NCBI GenBank assembly: GCA_039519185.1
Contig: CM076850.1
Span: 163,016,974-163,080,973, forward strand
DNA: 64,000 nt
DNA from: Astragalus membranaceus
Taxonomy: Eukaryota; Streptophyta; Magnoliopsida; Fabales; Fabaceae
Direction of reading: 5' to 3'
This document shows, in pieces, positions 10,621-20,706 of the stretch (positions are counted from its first letter, which is position 1; every line of letters starts with the position of its first letter). A model generated the notes under the pieces. The model was not told the origin of the DNA and did no database searches. It worked only from the letters and a program-made list of their open reading frames with translations. The position numbers and the translations under genes were made by a program.

Positions 10621-10793
10621 CCCAAAAGCACTTGGATGAGATGGTAGGGGTCTCTTTCAGTTTAATCAAAGTTCTGGGTTCGAATCCAATATTAGTTTTG
10701 CCGCTCATTGTGGTCATAGTCATATCCGGTTCGAGGGATTAGTCTCTGCAGTTGTGCGCATAGCATACGCCGTACGCGGTTTATTAAAAAAAT
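10621..10793 (+). mobile_element. tRNA-derived SINE interrupted in its A-tail
   Basis: The sequence starts with a pol III A-box-like tggatgagatggt about 12 nt in and has a B box ggttcgaatcc, then a body ending in an A-rich tail. The same SINE family occurs at 22963-23159 (shared cacttggatgagatg, attgtggtc, agtctctgcagtt). The 13-bp repeat ataggatacaaga sits before it (10608-10620). It recurs after the MITE at 11550-11562, showing that the MITE landed in the SINE tail after the SINE inserted. Confidence 0.85.
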
Positions 10794-11542
10794 GGTTTTT
10801 TTTTTCGTACCCCCATTATACCTCATACCCTCATAATTGACCAAACGGACAAAATTACCCCTAAAATCAAAAAAATAATTCCGGAATCACGTCATAATGA
10901 GGTAAATTCGGAACTCAGTTTTTTTGGATTTTTGGATTTACCTCATTTTAGTGTATTTCCGAAATGTTAACTATGTTTCGGAATTACACAAAAATATGGT
11001 AAATCCGGAAATCCAAAAAAAGTTAATTTCGGATTTATCCCAACTCTGATAAATCCAAAACTTGTTTGCAGCATTCACGTGAAGATTCCATTGATTTATC
11101 CCAACTCTGAACACACATTGATTTGACGTCCCAACTTGTTGTAGCATAAGTGTCAATTTGTTGCAAGAATTGTATCCACGTTACACTCACATGTTTGTAT
11201 TCCCGTTACACTCACGTTTGAACAAATTGTTCAACAGTAATTTCGGAACAATAAAACCTGACTGCGGAACAAATTTAAAAAATTCTTCCCGGAAACATGA
11301 CAAGTTCGGAACACTTTTGTTGGTTATTTCCGGAAACATCTCAAAAAGAGGTATTTCCGAAAGCCAAATTGGCTTCCAGAAATATCATTTTTGAGGTGTT
11401 TCCGAAAAGTTTTAAAAATATGGTTTCCGGATTTGTCTATATTTCTGGAAATTTTTTAAAAAGTGTTTTTTTTTATAAAAAAAAACTTAGGGGTATTTTG
11501 GGGTTTATAAGGATTATGGGGTATGGGGGTATAATGAGGGGC
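10794..11542. mobile_element. MULE-type MITE (family 2) nested in the SINE tail
   Basis: Left end GGTTTTTTTTTTTCGTACCC; the right end carries the inverted ggggtatgggggtataatga. The element is flanked by taaaaaaat on both sides (10785-10793 and 11543-11551), a perfect 9-bp duplication, although poly-A context weakens this test. The interior is rich in inverted copies of ttccgga-containing modules. A related element lies at 19745-20128. No coding capacity. Confidence 0.72.
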
Positions 11543-11606
11543 TAAAAAAATAGGATACAAGATTAATGATTAATATGAACAAGTTGTGGAGCCATAATGA
11601 GGGGGT

Positions 11607-12949
11607 AACAAAACAGCAGGTGCAAGAAATAGAAACAAAAATTGGAAGGCCCAAACTTTCACATAAGCCACACGGATACAAAAAATTTCACACGGAACCC
11701 ACTGTTGCAACACGCGGGTTGCAACTAGATACGGGTTTGACCCGGGCTGACTTGAACAAAACCAGTGAACCCTAGCACTGTTCCTCAGTTATTCACGAAC
11801 ACTCTCTCTCTCTTTCTTTGTTGTTCTTCGCTGGTTCTCCTTCTTCGTTGAAACTAGGGTTTACGATTTGTTGTTGCTGCCTTGATGAAATCAACTCACA
11901 AATGATCAACGAAGCTTCTCACAACTATGAAGACGAAGGTATACAACTTTTCCCCTTTCAATTTCTTCTTTTTGTTTTTGATTTTGAAACACTAGTTTTA
12001 AATACTGAGTTCGTTTTTTATTTCTCTTCTTGTATGTGATGATTCTGAGTAACGAACACCACGATTGTTACAAACGAAGGTATATTTCTTACCTTTGCTT
12101 CTGATTTTACTGAGATGATGCAAAAACCCAGAAAACCTAACTTGTTTTCTTTGTTTCAGATGAACAATACACACAGAGATCCCTTGTACGCATACTTCAA
12201 AGGTAAAGATACTGAACTCTGTGTGTTTTTTCTTTGCTCTATTGTTAAAACACAAAACCCTAATCTGTGTTTTGTTGATGTATGTACTAAGCACACGGAT
12301 TCTTGAGAACACATCACGTTCTTAAGAGTGATACCTTCAACTACACAACTTGTCTCAAAGGTAAACACTAATCTGACATACTATCTTGTTTCGAATACTC
12401 TGGATTGTGATTATAGAGGAACACAAACAGCAACAATCCGTGGATCTCCACCTTGAGACCACAAGGTAATTTTTCTAACCCTCTCTGTGTATACTTGTAT
12501 ATATTTGTGTTTCAGTCACTGAAAAACACTTACTGACTGTTTATCTTCTATTTTCCTGCAAGGTTCTTGCTCAACCACTTGTTGAATATGAAGATCTTCA
12601 AGAACTCAGAAGATTGTATGACTGAAGGATACCCACACAAGAATAGCACACTCTAGGGTAAAGAAAATACACTGTAAATTGTATTGATTGTTCTCTCTAG
12701 TTTACAAAGTCTTAGTCTATTTATATACACACACTATGTAACGGCTATATTAGTTTGTTGAGTTGGCTTTAGTTTGTTAATAACAAACAGTTTGTTATTA
12801 ACAAACTTTAACTAATTCAACAAACTCTGATTACAGTTTGTATAAGACATTAAGGACTATTTTACCCTCCAACGACTAGCTTACTTAAACTAAGCTGTTA
12901 ATATTGTAATTAAAAGGATCAGGTTTTGGTTTTTGATTAAAAACCAACA
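11607..12949 (-). repeat. 3' LTR of copia B
   Basis: Read on the minus strand it starts TGTTGGTTTTTAATC right after the PPT. It has a TATA box (tatataaata, plus positions 12719-12728) in U3 and continues to 11607, where similarity to the other LTR stops. The 15937-17165 copy matches over about 1.2 kb with scattered differences. On the plus strand this LTR resembles an exon-intron leader (see findings). Confidence 0.85.
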
Positions 12950-12962
12950 TCCTCCCTTAATC
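12950..12962 (-). other. Polypurine tract of copia B
   Basis: On the minus strand the run attaagggaggat directly precedes the LTR start TGTTGG, the expected place for a plus-strand primer. Confidence 0.75.
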
Positions 12963-12982
12963 ACAAACCTAAACCTTAGAGC

Positions 12983-13576
12983 TTAGAGAGAGTCTAAATC
13001 ATCAGGACATGCCCCTGGACTAGCAATAGAACATAAACAACCTGGGACAAGCCCCCAAGCACTAGCTTTAGAGGTTGCATTCTTAGTTAGAAGGCAACCA
13101 TTCCTATCTCTCTTCTTAAACTTAACAAATACCTTCCCCTTGAGGGTTTTTGTAAACCAGTCACTCAATTGCTCCTTTGTTGAGCAATAGTCCAGCCAAG
13201 CTGCTTGAGTAGCAGTTCTCAAGCCCAGGATGCATTCTGCCATCTTGCTGGCAGAATTGCACTTTGCCTTGCCAAACCTTGCTAGGACCTCCTTAGCACA
13301 TTTGAGCTGCTATAGAGTAATGCCTTGAGGTGTTCTTAAGAAGTCTAGCCCTAAGACATAGGATAGAGTCCCTAAGTCTTCTTCAATGGAGTTTAACTCC
13401 TCAATTATAGCCTTTTTCAACTCTTTCACCTGAAGAGCTTTATAGTAGTCTAATGAATCTGAATATGCCATTATGGCATAGTGTATGAGGTTTCCTTTAT
13501 TCACTTCACCATCTGTGACAAGTTCACAACCTGTCAGCTTCCTTAGAGGTTGTTTCAGCCTCTGTCCCCTAGTCAC
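12983..13576 (-). pseudogene. copia B pol: RT/RNase H remnant
   Basis: Two minus-strand fragments. 13576-13310 starts with a segment found before and within copia RT (sequence around ALQVKELKKAIIEELNSIEE). It then jumps to YVLGLDFLRTPQGI, which in intact relatives lies far downstream near the RT C-terminus, so the catalytic core with its YVDD box is deleted. 13243-12983 continues with CSTKEQLSDWFTKTLKG, the RNase H C-terminal tail. No catalytic residues remain. Confidence 0.7.
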
Positions 13577-13738
13577 AACTTGACCAGTAGGTTATGAATT
13601 TGGTGAGGCAGATTCCTTATAACAAAGAACTTCTTCTGCTTGGTGCTGTGCAGGTTCCTTATTGTCAAGTTCCCTCTTCATAGGGTCTTTAAGGCTGCTT
13701 CTCTCCTTAGGACAGCTTCCTTGTCTTTCATCCTTTTC

Positions 13739-14629
13739 CTAAAATTGTTTGAAACACACCAAAGCTTCTCCTTTGGTTTTGATTAGATAGGTCCAAGTCC
13801 TTTTTGAATATTCATCTACAAAGGTTAAAACATAACTGTTACCACCTAATGAAAACACATTAAATGGCCCACAAATATATGAATATACAATCTGCATTAA
13901 GTCCTTAATTTCAGATTTCAGCCTTTTTTTAGGTTGTTTTCCTAGTAAACATGTAGTACTAGTTTCAATAGGTCTTTTAGGTAGACCCTTTACCACTTCC
14001 TTAGTGCTTAGGTTAGTTAAACCTTTAACTTTTAAATGCCCTATCTTACTATGCTGAAGTGTACTTTCAGATTCAGCCTTTTCACTTGGGCATTCTGCCT
14101 TTGAAGTGCAACTGCTGATTTTGAAAGTTCTATTCTTAGCAAGAGGTGTACTTAAAATTAACCTATCCTCATTATCAAACAACTTTAGCATTAAGTCCTT
14201 CAATATAATAGAAAAGCCTTCTTCTACTAATTGCCCTAAGCTAATCAAATTACAGCTTATACCTAGAACATAGAATACATTTTGTATAGATATTACCTGT
14301 CCATCTTCCTTTTTGAACAATATGTTCCCCATACCTTCTGCTGTAATAAGTTTGTTGCTAGCACATTTGATGCTAGTTTTCCTTCTAGGATCAAAGTCAA
14401 CCAACCTTTCCTTACGACCAATCATGTGGTTTGAACAACCAGAGTCCAAGTACCACACTTCTTCAAAAATCCTGCCATCATTAGTTGTAATAACAAAGAT
14501 AACAAATTCATAATTTTTATCTATCCTAGATTCAATTTTAGTAATCACAGAAACTTCCTTAGTTTCTGTTTTAGGTTCAGTCACAGAAACTTTCTTAGTT
14601 TCTGTTTCTAGTTCAGTCACAGAACTCAC
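13739..14629 (-). pseudogene. copia B protease and integrase N-terminal part
   Basis: A 296-codon frame on the minus strand. After a Thr/Glu-rich repeat, residues ~57-75 hold the aspartic protease active site (WYLDSGCSNHM). This is followed by a typical copia stretch (NVFYVLGISCNLISLGQLVE), the GAG-pre-integrase zinc region (IGHLKVKGLTNLS, then CLLGKQPKKR) and the start of the integrase core. The usual first integrase Asp motif reads YSYICGP instead of YSDxCGP, so that catalytic Asp is lost. The frame stops at 13739 soon after the KTKGEA motif. The protein aligns along its length with the copia C polyprotein at about 53.3-54.1 kb. Confidence 0.8.
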
Positions 14630-14780
14630 AGTTTATGAACTCACAGAAACTACCTTAGTTTCTGTTTCTGGTTCAACTGTAACTACAGAAACTTCCTTAG
14701 TTTCTGTTTCTTCTAATTCATCAGTAATCACAGAAACTTCCTTCGTTTCTGTCTCCTCTGGTTCATCAGTAAACATACTG
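14530..14780 (-). repeat. Minisatellite in copia B pol spacer (acagaaacttccttagtttc units)
   Basis: Several imperfect tandem copies of a unit containing acagaaacttccttagtttc followed by tgtttc, encoding Thr-Glu-Thr-Lys-Glu-Val-Ser-Val-like repeats on the minus strand. They lie in the variable spacer between the zinc knuckle and the protease. The copia C element lacks this expansion. Confidence 0.7.
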
Positions 14781-14812
14781 AAAGCTACATGAGTATATTC
14801 TGAGTGTGAGTC

Positions 14813-15725
14813 TTATTTGGCCATATGGGCCTCCTCCTCAGACTCTATCTCCTTTTTGTCCTTGTTGGACCAGCACTCAGAGGCATATATAATGCCCAAA
14901 TTTATCACACCTGTAGCACTGTATTTTTTATTTATCCATCTTAGTTGTAGTTTCAGAATTATTGTTAGTGGAGTCACCCTTTCGACTAGACTTACCTGAC
15001 TTACCTTTAGACCAATTACATTTACCTGACTAGTTGTTATTGTTGTTGCTGCCCTTTGTCCATTTCTTTCCCTTATGTTTGGCAGCAATTAGAGCTTGCT
15101 CTTCTTCTCCTCCACCATTCAAGAGATTCAACCTAATCCATTTGGCTTCAAGCCTACTTTGAAGGTCTTCGACTTTAAGATCTTCAGGCTTGATGGTGTC
15201 TTCAATGTTGTTTACAATAAAACCAAAATTTCTTGTTAAGGACCTAAGAATTTTCTTACAAACAGTTTGTTCTGATAATGTCTCTCCATTGAGACTCATT
15301 GCATTAGTGATTTTCTTTAGTTTCCCAAAGAAATCAGTAATGCTTTCACCCTCATGCATATTCAAATTTTCATACTGCTTTCTCAATGATTGCAGCTTCT
15401 CCTTCTTGACTGGTGCAGCACCATTATAATATTTGTCAAGGAGGTCCCAGGCAGTTTTAGAGACTTTGATGCCTCTAATTCTGTCGAAGTTACTCTCATC
15501 ACACCCCTGGTGTATGAGATAAATGGCTTTCCAATCCTTCTTGGTATTTTCCTTATGTTCAGCCCTCTGTTCAGAGGTTGGGTCCTTAGCTAGTGCTGGA
15601 ACCCCTTCTTGAACAATTTCTAAGACATCATGGAAGTCAAAAATGGCTTCCATTTTCAAACTCCACCTATCCCAGTTTTTCCCATTTAGTTTGGGAATTT
15701 GGGTGGATAAACTTGCATTTGACAT
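14813..15725 (-). pseudogene. copia B gag (UBN2-type) and zinc-knuckle remnant
   Basis: The minus-strand frame 15725-15030 encodes 231 residues of copia gag: the N-terminus MSNASLSTQIPKLNGKNWDR, the conserved WDLLDKYYNG and LRKQYENLNMHEGESITDFF segments, and a C-terminal Asn run. A stop follows where the sister element has Gln (CAG to TAG after the Asn run). The zinc-knuckle region continues to about 14813 but is disrupted by frame shifts and stops. Gag would form the cytoplasmic particle that packages element RNA. The Asn run is short here (5) compared with about 22 in copia C. Confidence 0.83.
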
Positions 15726-15918
15726 ACTATTTTGAAACCTTGATTAGCACCTTCTAACACCTGTTTCAAAAATACTTAAAACTGTCAAAAAACTCACACC
15801 TACACAGTCACTTACTGTGTAGGCAAAACAGAAAACAGAAATCTGTAAAGAAAGTAAAATATAGGTAAAGAAAGATAAAGAACTAGAATTTAGGTTTAGA
15901 ATTGTCCCTGGATTGTTA

Positions 15919-15936
15919 CCATGCTCTGAGATACCA
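15919..15936 (-). other. Primer binding site of copia B (tRNA-Met type)
   Basis: The minus strand reads tggtatctcagagcatgg immediately after the LTR end ...caaca. This resembles the complement of the initiator tRNA-Met 3' end used by most plant copia elements (TGGTATCAGAGC), with a small insertion. Confidence 0.78.
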
Positions 15937-17165
15937 TGTTGAAGTTCATAACAATATAATTGTTGTTCTTTTTCTGCAGGTTGTATTCAACAAAACAGCA
16001 GATGGAAGAAGTAGAAACAAAAACTGGAAGGCCCAAACTTTCAAACAAGTCACACGGGTACAAAAAATTTCACACGGAACCCAATGGGTCTTACACTGTT
16101 GCAACACGCGGGTTGTAATTGGATACAGGTTTGACCCGGACTGACTTAAACGAAACCAGTGAACCCTAGCACTATTCCTCAGTTATTCACGAACATTCTC
16201 TCTCTTTCTTTTTTGTTCTTCGCTGGTTCTCTGTTCTCCTTCTTCGTTGCAACTAGGGTTTACGATTTGTTGTTGCTGCCTTGATGAAATCAACTCACAA
16301 ATGATCAACGAAGCTTCACACAGCTACGAAGACGAAGGTATACAACTTTTCCCGTTTCAATCCCTTCTTTTTGTTTTTGATTTTGAAACCCTAGTTTCAA
16401 ATACTGAGTTCGTTTTTTATTTCTCTTCTTGTATGTGATGATTCTGAGCAACGAACACCATGATTGTTACAAACGAAGGTATATTTCTTACCTTTACTTC
16501 TGATTTTACTGAGATGATGCAAAAACCCCGAAAACCTAACTTGTTTTCTGTGTTTCAGATGAACAATACACACAAAGATCCCTTGTACGCATACTTCAAA
16601 GGTAAAGATACTGAACTCTGTGTTTTTTTCTTTGCTCTATTGTTAAAACACAAAACCCTAATCTGTGTTTTGTTGATGTATGTACTGAGCACACGGATTC
16701 TTGAGAACACAGCAAGTTCTCAAGAGTGATACCTTCAATTACACAACTTGTCTCAAAGGTAAACACTAATCTGACTTTCTATCTTGTTTCGAATACTCTG
16801 GATTGTGATTATAGAGGAACACAAACAGCAACAATCTGTGGAGCTCCACCTTGAGACCACAAGGTAATTTTTCTAACCCTCTCTGTGTATACTTGTATAT
16901 ATTTGTGTTTCAGTCACTAAAAAACACTTTTATCTTCTCTTTTCCTGCAAGGTTCTTGCTCAACCACTTGTTGAATGAAGATCTTCAAGAACTCAGAAGA
17001 TTTTATGACAGAAGGATACTCACACAAGAATAGCACACTCTAGGGTAAAGAAAAATACACTGTAAATTGTATTGATTGTTGTATCTAGTTTACAAAGTCT
17101 TAGTCTATTTATATACACACTATGTAACGACTATATTAGTTTGTTGAGTTAGTTTTAGTTTGTTA
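15937..17165 (-). repeat. 5' LTR of copia B (U3 truncated)
   Basis: Direct repeat of 11607-12949. It ends at the PBS (15937) and carries the same TATA (tatttatata, 17106-17115 on the plus strand). Similarity to the other LTR stops at 17165, leaving about 170 bp of U3 missing. Just outside, a 47-bp unit starting tatgtgttttaatttgttac is tandemly duplicated (17164 and 17211). Confidence 0.83.
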
Positions 17166-17236
17166 TGTGTTTTAATTTGTTACATATAGGTTTGAGTCAA
17201 TTTTTTTCTTATGTGTTTTAATTTGTTACATATAGG

Positions 17237-19003
17237 GTTGAGCCAGCCCATTGGTCATTGAAGAGGTCACTGGGTTCTGATGAAGGTGATTTATGCAGAA
17301 GCTGGGAGTCAATGCATGGGATGATCAATGCACAAATTGATAATGTTGTCGCTTCATTTCAAAAAGGCTTAAAGGTACATTTGGTCCCTGCAAATATACA
17401 AAAAAAATCTGTTTCGTCCCTGCAATTTCAAAATTTTTAAAAAAGTCTTTGCAATTACCAAACGCTTCTAGTTTGGTTCCTGTAAAAATAAAACTTTGTT
17501 TTTCGTCCCTACAAATATATGTTTTATCCAGTTTGGTCCATCTAAATATGTAACCAAACCGGGACCAAACTAGATAAAACGTATATTTGCAGGGACGAAA
17601 AATAAAGTTTTATTTTAACAGGGACCAAACTGGAAGCGTTTGGTATTTGCAAGGACTTTTTTAAAATTTGTGAAATTGCAGGGACGAAACAGAATTTTTT
17701 GTATATTTGCAGGGACCAAATGTACCTTTAAGCCTTTCAAAAAAGCATCAACCGTGTAGATGCCCGACACAACACTCCATTATACAAGAGTCTACACGGT
17801 TTGGAGGCATTGAATCATATAGTTGATGAGTTTGATGGCATGTTGGGTGGAGTAGGCACCTATAAGACCCATTGTGGTGGTTGTGTGATTAAAGTTACCC
17901 ATGGGTTACCTTGTTCTTGTGAGTTTGGTTATTTGCACCTACATGGTCGTCCAATCCCATTGGAGATGGTTGACTCTCATTGGATGAGGCTCAGTTTGGA
18001 GAGTATGGATGAGGAGTGCGTGAAATAAGCCTCACTTGAATGTGACATAAGCTATACAATAGAGGAGATTTGGAGGCGATGGGTGTGATGTCTCTTGAGG
18101 AGAGATTTGTCTTTAAGAGAGGTCTTGGTGATTATGTCTTCCCAAGCACTACATCCTTAGTTCCACCTAAGCACAAAGCCAAGACCAGGGGTGCACCAAA
18201 GAAGAAGAAGAAGAAAGAGTATGATGTGAAAAGAGATCATTCTTCTTGGGAGCACGTGGATGCCTCTTTGAGCTCGGCTAAGAAACCCTCCCAGAAGTCA
18301 TTAAAGAAACTTCCCCAGCGGTCCTCATTGTAAGTCTCCCAGCTACCATCACAGAGGACATCTCATGAGGGGGCACAACATTACATCCATTTTGTAAGTC
18401 ACCTTCTAGAGCATATGCATAGGTACATTGATGACATTATCAATGTGAAGGGGGATGGAAACTATGGCTATAGATGCATTGATGCCTCACTTGACTACTC
18501 GGAGCACAGTTGGCAACTAGTTCGCAATCATTTGATTGAGGAGATGGACACAAATTATTTTCTATACTCACCGGTGATAGGTGACGACTACAACACAGTT
18601 AGGGCCTCATTAGATGCTCTCCCACAAGAAATTCAACCTCCTGAGAAGTGGATGTCGAAGCCTGACATGGGACATGTTATAGCAACTAGATATCAGATAG
18701 CCCTTGTTTATGTTATCACCTTCAGATGGTGGGTCATGGACATTCTTCCCTTTCAGCGGAGAATATGTTTCTAGTCAGAGCCAATTGTTCTGTGTGGGGC
18801 TGATCCGGGGGAATCATTGGATCCGGGTTATGTTGAACGGTACTAGTCCATTACCTCCCATTCATCCTACTTGGAGTGCATATACTTCATCTGAAGCCAG
18901 ATCGTGGTTATATCCATATTTTCGACGTCTACAGTTATGGTCTTCTTTTGTTCCAGAGCATGTTGCACCGACCGGCCCAGTTGATTACATAAACATTACC
19001 TGA
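17237..19003 (+). pseudogene. MULE transposase C-terminus with OTU-like domain (decayed)
   Basis: Fragments in order: a segment around RSLGSDEGDLCRSWESMHGM that precedes the finger in this MULE group; after a MITE insertion, DARHNTPLYKSLHGLEALNH; then a SWIM-like finger CGGCVIKVTHGLPCSC with RPIPLEMVDSHWMRL. A stop at 18026-18028 follows. A Lys-rich linker (KAKTRGAPKKKKKKEY) leads to an OTU-type cysteine-protease fold from about 18430: NVKGDGNYGYRCIDASL, QLVRNHLIEEM, KWMSKPDMGHVIATRYQ. The catalytic Cys position reads Tyr (GDGNYGYR for the usual GDGxCGYR). A frame shift near 18700 moves the rest, including GLIRGNHWIRV with the expected His, into another frame (18704-19003). MULE proteins with OTU-like domains are known in plants. 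This copy is inactive by several independent lesions. Confidence 0.78.
17366..17734. mobile_element. Foldback MULE-type MITE inside the transposase exon
   Basis: A 369-bp element running from GGCTTAAAGGTACATTTGGT to the inverted complement at its right end, palindromic for ~180 bp on each side. It is flanked by tttcaaaaa at 17357-17365 and 17735-17743, a perfect 9-bp TSD. It interrupts the coding sequence at Phe-Gln-Lys. Removing element plus one TSD restores the family-typical ASFQKS junction. Confidence 0.93.
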
Positions 19004-19191
19004 TTATATTATATTATATTCCACGAGCTTATATTATATTATATTTTATTCCATGAGTTTATTATTTGACGGTCTAGATTTTGCCGACACCTTTTAACGG
19101 TCTTGATCTTGCCAGCACTTTCAACGGTCTAGATTTTGCCGACCATTTTTCATCAACGATGAAAATCCGCTTTAGGGTTTCAGATTTTCCC

Positions 19192-19198
19192 TATAAAT
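19192..19198 (+). promoter_or_regulatory. TATA box upstream of the 19241 ORF
   Basis: tataaat within ctataaatag lies about 45 nt before the ATG at 19241, giving a very short leader that begins near the CA-rich ttctttcacacacaacac. It is a good plant TATA in the right place for the following ORF. Confidence 0.55.
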
Positions 19199-19240
19199 AG
19201 AACCATTAGGTTTTACTTCTTTCACACACAACACAAGAAA

Positions 19241-19645
19241 ATGGACACCCTAAATACACAATACTCTCGTGATTCCGCACTCACTGCCCTTCACCATCAT
19301 GGCACAATCACCAACAGAGAAAATGGTGTCTATTTCAAGTGTCCAAAAATTCTATGTAGACTTAAAGACAATATCACCTTTGCTGCTCTCAAAGCTAAAC
19401 TACAGAGTAAGGTGCAAGTGGAGGATGACGAGCGAGAGGTCATTCGTATCATTTATCGCAACCCCAGTATGGGCGATAATAATCGTGTTCGCTGGTCCAC
19501 AATGGATGCAAAGAACGACGACGACGTGTGAGCCATGATGGACAGTTATGACATGTTTAGACTTCAGAGTCCTTTAGAGTTGTACGTCGAAAACACAAGC
19601 AGTGTCGCTGAGATCCTTCGTCGTTTAACTCCACCATCTCAGTAG
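19241..19645 (+). pseudogene. Small MuDR-N-terminal-like (PB1-like) ORF with one in-frame stop
   Basis: From ATG 19241 a frame of 135 codons runs to a TAG at 19643-19645, broken once by TGA at 19529-19531. The pattern (GVYFKCPKILCRLKDNITFA, IIYRNPSMGDNNRVRWSTMD, KNDDDV, MMDSYDMFRLQSPLELYV, SVAEILRRL) resembles the N-terminal domain found in plant MuDR/MULE-derived proteins: a PB1-like fold with YRxP and a late ddedV-x-x-M signature. It has its own TATA box and lies just downstream of the OTU/MULE pseudogene. It may be the 5' end of a second MULE gene or a domesticated fragment. The TGA could be a true mutation or a sequencing error; I see no readthrough context. Assignment rests on motif memory and is moderate. 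Confidence 0.5.
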
Positions 19646-19744
19646 TTTTAGACCTTGTTTTTGTTTTGTTTGTTGCTGTAATCTGTTATTTTCAGTCAAT
19701 GTAGACAGTGTTTTTAATTAATAAAATAAATGTTTAATTTCTTA

Positions 19745-20128
19745 TTTTTGAATTCCGAAAACACCATAATAAGAGATAATTAATCCGGAACTCAATTTAT
19801 TGGGATTTCGGGAAATACCCTAAAAGTAGATAAATATGGAAACAAATTTTTTGGCATTTCCGGAATTACCTTATTTTAGTGTATTTCTGGAAAGTATAAT
19901 GTGTTCCGGAATTACACTAAAATGAGGTACTTCCAGAAATCCAAAAAAAAACTTTGTTCCGGATTTATCTCATTTTAGGGTATTTCCGGAAATCCCAATA
20001 AATTGAGTTCCGGATTTATACCTATTGACGTAATTCCGGAAATTTTTTTGAAGTCAGGGGTAATATCGTCCGTTTTGTCAATTTAGGGGGTATGGGGTAT
20101 AAAGAGGGGGTACATAAGGAAAAAAACC
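19745..20128. mobile_element. Family-2 MULE-type MITE, left end lost
   Basis: The right end ...ggggtataaagagggggtac to aaaaaaacc is the inverted match of the left end of the 10794-11542 element. The interior is a long imperfect palindrome of ttccgga modules centred near 19905. No left TIR or TSD is visible, so the copy is truncated on the left. Confidence 0.65.
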
Positions 20129-20164
20129 CGAGATCAGAGGATAAAAACTTTTAACTTCAATCTG

Positions 20165-20706
20165 GTTCAATACAACATCGTCACGTGTTAACGAACTACA
20201 CACCAAACATAACCAAAAGACGGTTGAAATTCGTATCTAATTTTTTAACTGATTTATTTATTTATTAATTAGGTAAATCCGGATTTATTTATTTATTAAT
20301 TAGGTTAACAAAGCGGATTTACCCCCACATAAGGTAAATCCGCTTTTGTTATTTAAAAGTGGATATACCCCCATATAAGGTAAATCCGCTTTTAAAAATA
20401 ACAAAATCGGATTTACCCCCACTTAAGGTAAATTCGCTTTGTTATTTTTAAAAGCGGATTTACCCCGTCTTAAATAAATTCGCCTTTAAATTTTTAAAAT
20501 TTTCAGTGGAAATCGGATTTACCTCACAGATACATAAATCCGATTTGGAAATCAGATTTACCTCACAGATACATAAATCCGATTTCCAAAAAAAAATTGA
20601 AATCAGGATACGTTCGGGTTTTTTAAATTTTGTGAAGGGCAATTGCGTCTTTTCGCAGGGTCGATGGGGGTAGATTGTTATGTGATGAGGGTACAAAAAA
20701 AAACCC
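20165..20706. mobile_element. Family-1 MULE-type element, partial
   Basis: From atacaacatcgtcacgtgtt the sequence matches 8690-9188 of the complete family-1 element, through the arrays of ggatttacccc/ggggtaaatcc inverted modules to the right end at 20706. The left half and left TIR are missing; the copy starts about 35 bp after the family-2 remnant. Confidence 0.75.

Larger units (their letters stand above)
11607..17165 (-). mobile_element. Ty1-copia element, internally deleted (copia B)
   Basis: A minus-strand copia element with two related ~1.2-1.3-kb LTRs, a tRNA-Met-type PBS, a PPT, and gag, protease and integrase remnants. Most of RT is deleted. The internal region is only ~3 kb. Both outer LTR ends are truncated: the left copy lacks about 60-70 bp of the LTR 3' end, and the right copy lacks about 170 bp of U3. 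No TSD survives. It belongs to the same family as the copia element around 52 kb: the two gag proteins are nearly the same over their first 60 residues. Confidence 0.85.
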
